From the NCBI RefSeq assembly GCF_015708085.1, contig NZ_JADNYM010000023.1:21249-85248 (forward strand): 64,000 nt of DNA. Reading direction: 5' to 3'. Below, piece by piece: positions 60,100 through 64,000 of this stretch. This DNA is from Arthrobacter terrae (GTDB lineage Bacteria > Actinomycetota > Actinomycetes > Actinomycetales > Micrococcaceae). The position numbers and the translations under genes were made by a program. The notes under the pieces were generated by a model. It worked only from the letters and a program-made list of their open reading frames with translations, did not search any database and was not told the DNA's origin. Numbering within the stretch: position 1 is the first letter of the stretch; every line of letters begins with the position of its first letter.

Positions 60100-61593
60100 G
60101 TGAGTAGCGACGCTCCACGGTGGTCGGGACGAGACGACGGCTTGTACACCGGAAGGTTCCCGCTTGCGGTCGAAGGTTACCCGATGCGTCGGGTAGAAGA
60201 ATTGCTGCCCGGCGTCACAACGGTGACACCGCATGCGCGCTATTATTCGTTGCATGCCTTCGTGGCGACGGCGTTGTCCTCGCACGGGGATCTGGACCCG
60301 GTGGATACCTTGCGGCGTTGCGAGGTCGTATTCGGGGCCATCTCGATTCTCCACGCTCGCCGATTTCCGGAACAGCATCGTGGCATGTCGCAGGCCCACG
60401 GCCATGACATCATTTCGGCTTCGATGCGGGACGGCGAATTGAATGTTGCAGCGCTTGCCGCGTCCGGCTCATATGCCCAGGCGACGCGGGGGTTTCTGGG
60501 ACCTTACCTGGCTAGTGAGCGTTTGCTCGGGTTGGTTACTGCAGGGGGCGAGCTGATGTCCCCCGGCCCCAAGTCAGATGAACGGGGGCTGAAGCTCGCG
60601 TTCGACGGCCTTCTCGACCTCGCCAAAATGGACTCCATCCCCTGCAACATCCTGGAGGGGTACTCAAGCCTTTGCCTTTGCGGTCAGCACGCAATTGAAC
60701 GCACGTGGTTGCGGTCGGTCATGTTCCCAACCCAGTTCCTGGGGGACGTCGGCACCCGTAGCCGCCGGACACAGACAGCCCTCATGCTCTGCCGGCTCAT
60801 AGAAATGTACGAGCCCGATAATTTGTCAATAGAACTGAGCCGAAAGCTCATCGCCGACTCAAGAACCTACGCGGATGGTCAACTGCGGGAATTGGAGATC
60901 CTTCCTGCATGGCGAGGGGTCGTCCTGAGGCGCTGGTATACGTGGGCATGGCGGGACCTCTGGCGCTGGCTTGTTAACACGCAAATGACGGGAGCTGTCC
61001 CCATCGCTCAGCTGCAAAGTGCACTATCTGAGCAGCTACCAGATAAAAAGCTCTCAAGCTTTCGTGAAGAACTTCCCGACGGTGTGGAAGCAGGCAGGCT
61101 CGTCGACGCCGAGTACGATCCGGAAATCTGCTTAATGGAAACCGGCTCGCAGAACCTGGCGTGGCTCATGATCGGAGCCGGCCGTGTCGGCCAGCTCTCC
61201 GAGCACGTGGCACCATATTTCGAAAGCACCAAACGCGAACGAGGAAACTACGAACTGACCCCCTCATGGTTGAGGGACTTCCTGAGCCAGCGGAACGATC
61301 AATCGGTGCGTGATGTCGCATTCGAGCTCACGGGCGTGCTCCTCGCCCGTTCCCAACGCGTCGCCATGAGCAAGTCATCCTTTACCAACGGGCGATGGCG
61401 TGTTCCCACCAGGCTCACAGTGCGGGATGGCTATGCCTTCCGGGAATCCAATGAAGGAGGGGGCCCGGTGTCCCTGCGGTGGGATCAACTCACCCAAGTC
61501 ATGAGTGGTCTTGGCATGGTCAGGCGTGTTCCCGGTGACACAAGTGGAGCGGCCGAGCGCTGGACCCTTACACGGAACGGCCGCGACCAGTGA
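60100..61593 (+). CDS. Hypothetical protein, first gene of a PLD-linked pair
   Basis: 497 residues, soluble. The N-terminus (MRRVEELLPGVTTVTPHARYYS) resembles my recollection of the DUF6361-type opening found in other PLD-linked gene sets, but I cannot confirm it. A Cys-rich segment (about 185-205: C186, C197 and C199, in CNILEGYSSLCLCGQH) could bind metal. The C-terminus is winged-helix-like (about 445-495). The start is GTG with GGAG nine bases upstream. It overlaps the PLD-fold gene (GTGA), so the products are probably made together. The function is unknown; a defence role is inferred from context. Confidence 0.72.
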   Translation: MSSDAPRWSGRDDGLYTGRFPLAVEGYPMRRVEELLPGVTTVTPHARYYSLHAFVATALSSHGDLDPVDTLRRCEVVFGAISILHARRFPEQHRGMSQAHGHDIISASMRDGELNVAALAASGSYAQATRGFLGPYLASERLLGLVTAGGELMSPGPKSDERGLKLAFDGLLDLAKMDSIPCNILEGYSSLCLCGQHAIERTWLRSVMFPTQFLGDVGTRSRRTQTALMLCRLIEMYEPDNLSIELSRKLIADSRTYADGQLRELEILPAWRGVVLRRWYTWAWRDLWRWLVNTQMTGAVPIAQLQSALSEQLPDKKLSSFREELPDGVEAGRLVDAEYDPEICLMETGSQNLAWLMIGAGRVGQLSEHVAPYFESTKRERGNYELTPSWLRDFLSQRNDQSVRDVAFELTGVLLARSQRVAMSKSSFTNGRWRVPTRLTVRDGYAFRESNEGGGPVSLRWDQLTQVMSGLGMVRRVPGDTSGAAERWTLTRNGRDQ

Positions 61594-63974
61594 GCTCAGT
61601 GGCAGCCCCGTTGAATGTACCGGCACTATTCCATGAAATGGAGGCGAGCGGTGACTGGGATGTCGAAGAGGCGCTTTTTCTGACTTTCAACGCGGACGTC
61701 GCGTTCCTGGAACGAGGCGTCCTGGGGCTTTGCCAGTCAATGGGGGCACGGGTCACAGTCATTGCGGACGCCAGGATGTGGCACCCCGATCCGCTTGCCA
61801 TGAAAGGCGCAGGCACCGAGTACCTCGTTGGTCTTGCGTCGCATAGCGGCGCTTTTCACCCGAAACTAACCCTTCTTGTGAGCGAGGACCGGGTGTTAGC
61901 ACTGATTGGGTCAGGGAATCTGACGATGGGAGGGTGGCAGCACAACTCGGAACTGTGGAATGCGCTTCGCGCCGAGGACGGGCAAGCACCGCAGGCCCTT
62001 TTCGACTTAGCTGAATGGCTTGAACTACTGCCTGGCAGTGTGCGTCTCGCGTCGGACCATGGTGCCGCACTGAACCGGGTCGCTGTCAGGCTGCGCGCCA
62101 CGCTGGAACGCTTCACTCCCGTTGATGACGGGGCCCAACTCGTCACCAACCTCGACCGATCTTTCCTGTCACAGCTGCCAGATGGACCGGTCGATGAGTT
62201 GACGTTGTACGCGCCCTTTATTGACGAACACGCGAGTGCGGTCAGGGCCCTGGTAGAACACTTCCCGACCCCAAAGCTCACCCTTGTTGTCCAACCTGGA
62301 CTGACCGTGGTCGACCCCCAGGCCCTGGCCAGGGTCCTGAGGGGCCAGACGGGCCTGACCATAGTGGCCGATACCTCAGGTCGGTACCGCCATGCGAAAT
62401 TAGTGGAATGGCGTCGGGGGACACATCGGCAGGTGCTGACAGGCAGCGCCAATCTGTCGGCCGCAGCCATGCTTAACACCGTAAGGCGCGGTGGAAACGT
62501 GGAACTCGGGATCCTCACAAACATTGACGAACCGTTGTGTCCCGAGCCCGGGCTTGACCCGAACCATTGGGAGGAGCTGGATAGCATCACAGATATTCCG
62601 GCCCTACGGATCGGGACGCAGGATCCAGAGGCAACCGGGCTCGCTGTGCCCCAGCTGCTTAGCGCGGTGCTGTCCGGGAATGAATTGAAGATCGAGCTCG
62701 CCTATCCGGTCTCATTCGCGGTCGCGCTCGAATACACCAATAACCCGGTCACTGATCCGTGGAAACGCGTCGGCACGGTGATCGCGGGGCGCAGCACCGC
62801 TTCGTTTCCCACAGACCAGCTGGGGCACGATGCGGTTCCGTTGCTCCGACTCAACTGGGCGGGTGACGACGAGACGATCCTGGCACGAGGGCCGGCCGTG
62901 CCGGCTTCCGTGCCGGAACGGCTCAGAGCGCGTCCGTCAGCGGGGCGCGCAACCGGTGGCCTGCGGATCAAGTCGCGAGACGATCTTCTCGGAGTAGATC
63001 TGCGCTATCTCGACGCATTCGCCAGCCAGCTCTCAAAAATCCACGAAGATGTCACCGCCCTCAAGATTCCGTCCACCCGGCGCAATGGCAGCGGCACAGC
63101 ATCGGCTGGTGCACGCGACGCCGAATTTGAAGAGGAACCAGCCGCATTCCTGTGGGAACTTGAGCAAACTGCGCAGCACCTTCACGGTCCCGTCTTTTCA
63201 GGCTTCGCCCTCGGCCTACCAACACCGGTGCAGACGACAGGGTGGGAGAACTTCGATTCGAGCGAAACCGGGGACCTCGACGCCGACGCCGCCGTGTACG
63301 GTGAGGACCAGGTCGCACCGCCCACTGACAATCCCGAGCCGGTTGAACCAATAATACATGCAGCCGACCCGGACAGGATCAAGAAGGCCAGACGTGACCG
63401 GGTCAGGGCGTTTGCCACAATGCCCGGCCGACTCAGCACAGTCTCCTACCTCGGCCTTGCGCGCCTGGCGCTGTGTTTCTATTGCGCGGGGGACTGGAAA
63501 GAACATGACCCCGAACCCATAAGGCTCGTCACCTCGTTCCTGACCAAGGCTCTTGACCATGCAGACAATTCTGGCATGGGCGACGAGGCGAAAGCACTGG
63601 CCGCCGTCGCTCTGACCTGCGTGCGGCGCAGAGTCGATAACACGGCAACGTCGCCGGCCACCCAGGAAGCGAAAAGGCTGCACGATAGATGCAGAGACCT
63701 CGACCTGGGTACTGTCCCGTTTCCACTTGTGACCGAATATACCCAATGCCTCTCCGCGCCCGGCGGCCGACCTCTGGAAACCGCCGATGTTTATGATGAG
63801 CTCCAGACGTTCTCCGAACACCCTCAGCTGGACGCTGTGATCATGGCGGCGGACGGCCACGGATATGAGGCCGAGGTGCTGGGGCCAACTAGCCTCAGGA
63901 CTCCGGATATAGCGGCTGACTGGTTTGGCGGTTCCTTGATTTCCCGGGGTTTCCAGTGGCTTGGTGGCTGTTAA
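61590..63974 (+). CDS. Phospholipase-D-fold nuclease-like protein
   Basis: 794 residues. Two half-sites of the PLD fold are visible: H90/K92 (HPKLTLL) with GSGNLT at 107-112, and H268/K270 (RHAKLVEW) with GSANLS at 285-290. The Asp of classical HKD motifs is missing in both, as in many PLD-type DNA-processing proteins (HxK...GSxN). A long helical C-terminal region (about 590-790) has no recognised motif. The start GTG overlaps the stop of the preceding gene. It probably acts on nucleic acid and may need a helicase partner, which would lie beyond the window. Confidence 0.8.
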   Translation: MSSVAAPLNVPALFHEMEASGDWDVEEALFLTFNADVAFLERGVLGLCQSMGARVTVIADARMWHPDPLAMKGAGTEYLVGLASHSGAFHPKLTLLVSEDRVLALIGSGNLTMGGWQHNSELWNALRAEDGQAPQALFDLAEWLELLPGSVRLASDHGAALNRVAVRLRATLERFTPVDDGAQLVTNLDRSFLSQLPDGPVDELTLYAPFIDEHASAVRALVEHFPTPKLTLVVQPGLTVVDPQALARVLRGQTGLTIVADTSGRYRHAKLVEWRRGTHRQVLTGSANLSAAAMLNTVRRGGNVELGILTNIDEPLCPEPGLDPNHWEELDSITDIPALRIGTQDPEATGLAVPQLLSAVLSGNELKIELAYPVSFAVALEYTNNPVTDPWKRVGTVIAGRSTASFPTDQLGHDAVPLLRLNWAGDDETILARGPAVPASVPERLRARPSAGRATGGLRIKSRDDLLGVDLRYLDAFASQLSKIHEDVTALKIPSTRRNGSGTASAGARDAEFEEEPAAFLWELEQTAQHLHGPVFSGFALGLPTPVQTTGWENFDSSETGDLDADAAVYGEDQVAPPTDNPEPVEPIIHAADPDRIKKARRDRVRAFATMPGRLSTVSYLGLARLALCFYCAGDWKEHDPEPIRLVTSFLTKALDHADNSGMGDEAKALAAVALTCVRRRVDNTATSPATQEAKRLHDRCRDLDLGTVPFPLVTEYTQCLSAPGGRPLETADVYDELQTFSEHPQLDAVIMAADGHGYEAEVLGPTSLRTPDIAADWFGGSLISRGFQWLGGC

Positions 63975-64000
63975 TTTTGCTCATTTTCCGATATAATTAA

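Overview
This is high-GC chromosomal DNA from an actinobacterium, most likely an Arthrobacter-like member of the Micrococcaceae. The supporting signs are the eukaryote-like IleRS behind a translational T-box, the DUF4233 gene next to folC and ndk, the RNase E/G of more than 1,100 residues, the rne-rplU-rpmA-obgE-proB-proA-nadD-rsfS order, the class Ib nrdHIEF operon, GTG and TTG starts, and many apparently leaderless genes. All calls come from reading the sequence; no database search was run.

Layout. 0-9.3 kb: 5' end of valS (minus), an SDR oxidoreductase, a membrane-anchored EEP-family hydrolase, then T-box-ileS-folC-DUF4233-ndk and a convergent vkor. 9.7-24.1 kb: rne, a TPP riboswitch with a thiD-tenA fusion, rplU-rpmA, obgE-proB-proA, a small membrane protein, nadD, a low-complexity tail-anchored protein, rsfS, a histidine phosphatase and tRNA-Ala(GGC). 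24.1-29 kb: a YchJ-like protein converging on a type III PKS-methyltransferase-FAD monooxygenase operon (an srsABC-like phenolic-lipid cluster), with a divergent SDR. 29-35.5 kb: sdhCAB-acnA on the minus strand. 35.7-40.1 kb: a quinol-type nitric oxide reductase operon (norB, a zinc-ribbon membrane protein, an SPFH/slipin and a small membrane protein). 40.3-51.2 kb: aquaporin, RlmG-like methyltransferase, an acyl-CoA synthetase with a small partner, metF-metE, an aldehyde dehydrogenase and a LysR regulator. 51.7-55.9 kb: nrdHIEF with NrdR-type and DnaA-type sites upstream.

55.9-64 kb is an accessory, probably defence-related, island next to nrdF. It opens with a helically spaced TTGGCG repeat array, then a PIN-like nuclease/coiled-coil/transmembrane protein. 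A zone of decay follows, with a 3' remnant of an Mrr-type restriction endonuclease and a frameshifted gene. The island continues with a translationally coupled two-gene unit: a 497-residue unknown protein and a 794-residue phospholipase-D-fold nuclease-like protein. Any further partner of this unit lies beyond the window edge.

The most unusual pattern outside the island is a set of short (14-19 bp) tandem duplications that include the stop codon of many genes. Most have unit lengths that are not multiples of three, so they place stop codons in several frames. The clearest is a six-unit, 16-bp array filling the whole gap between two convergent stop codons (24752-24847).
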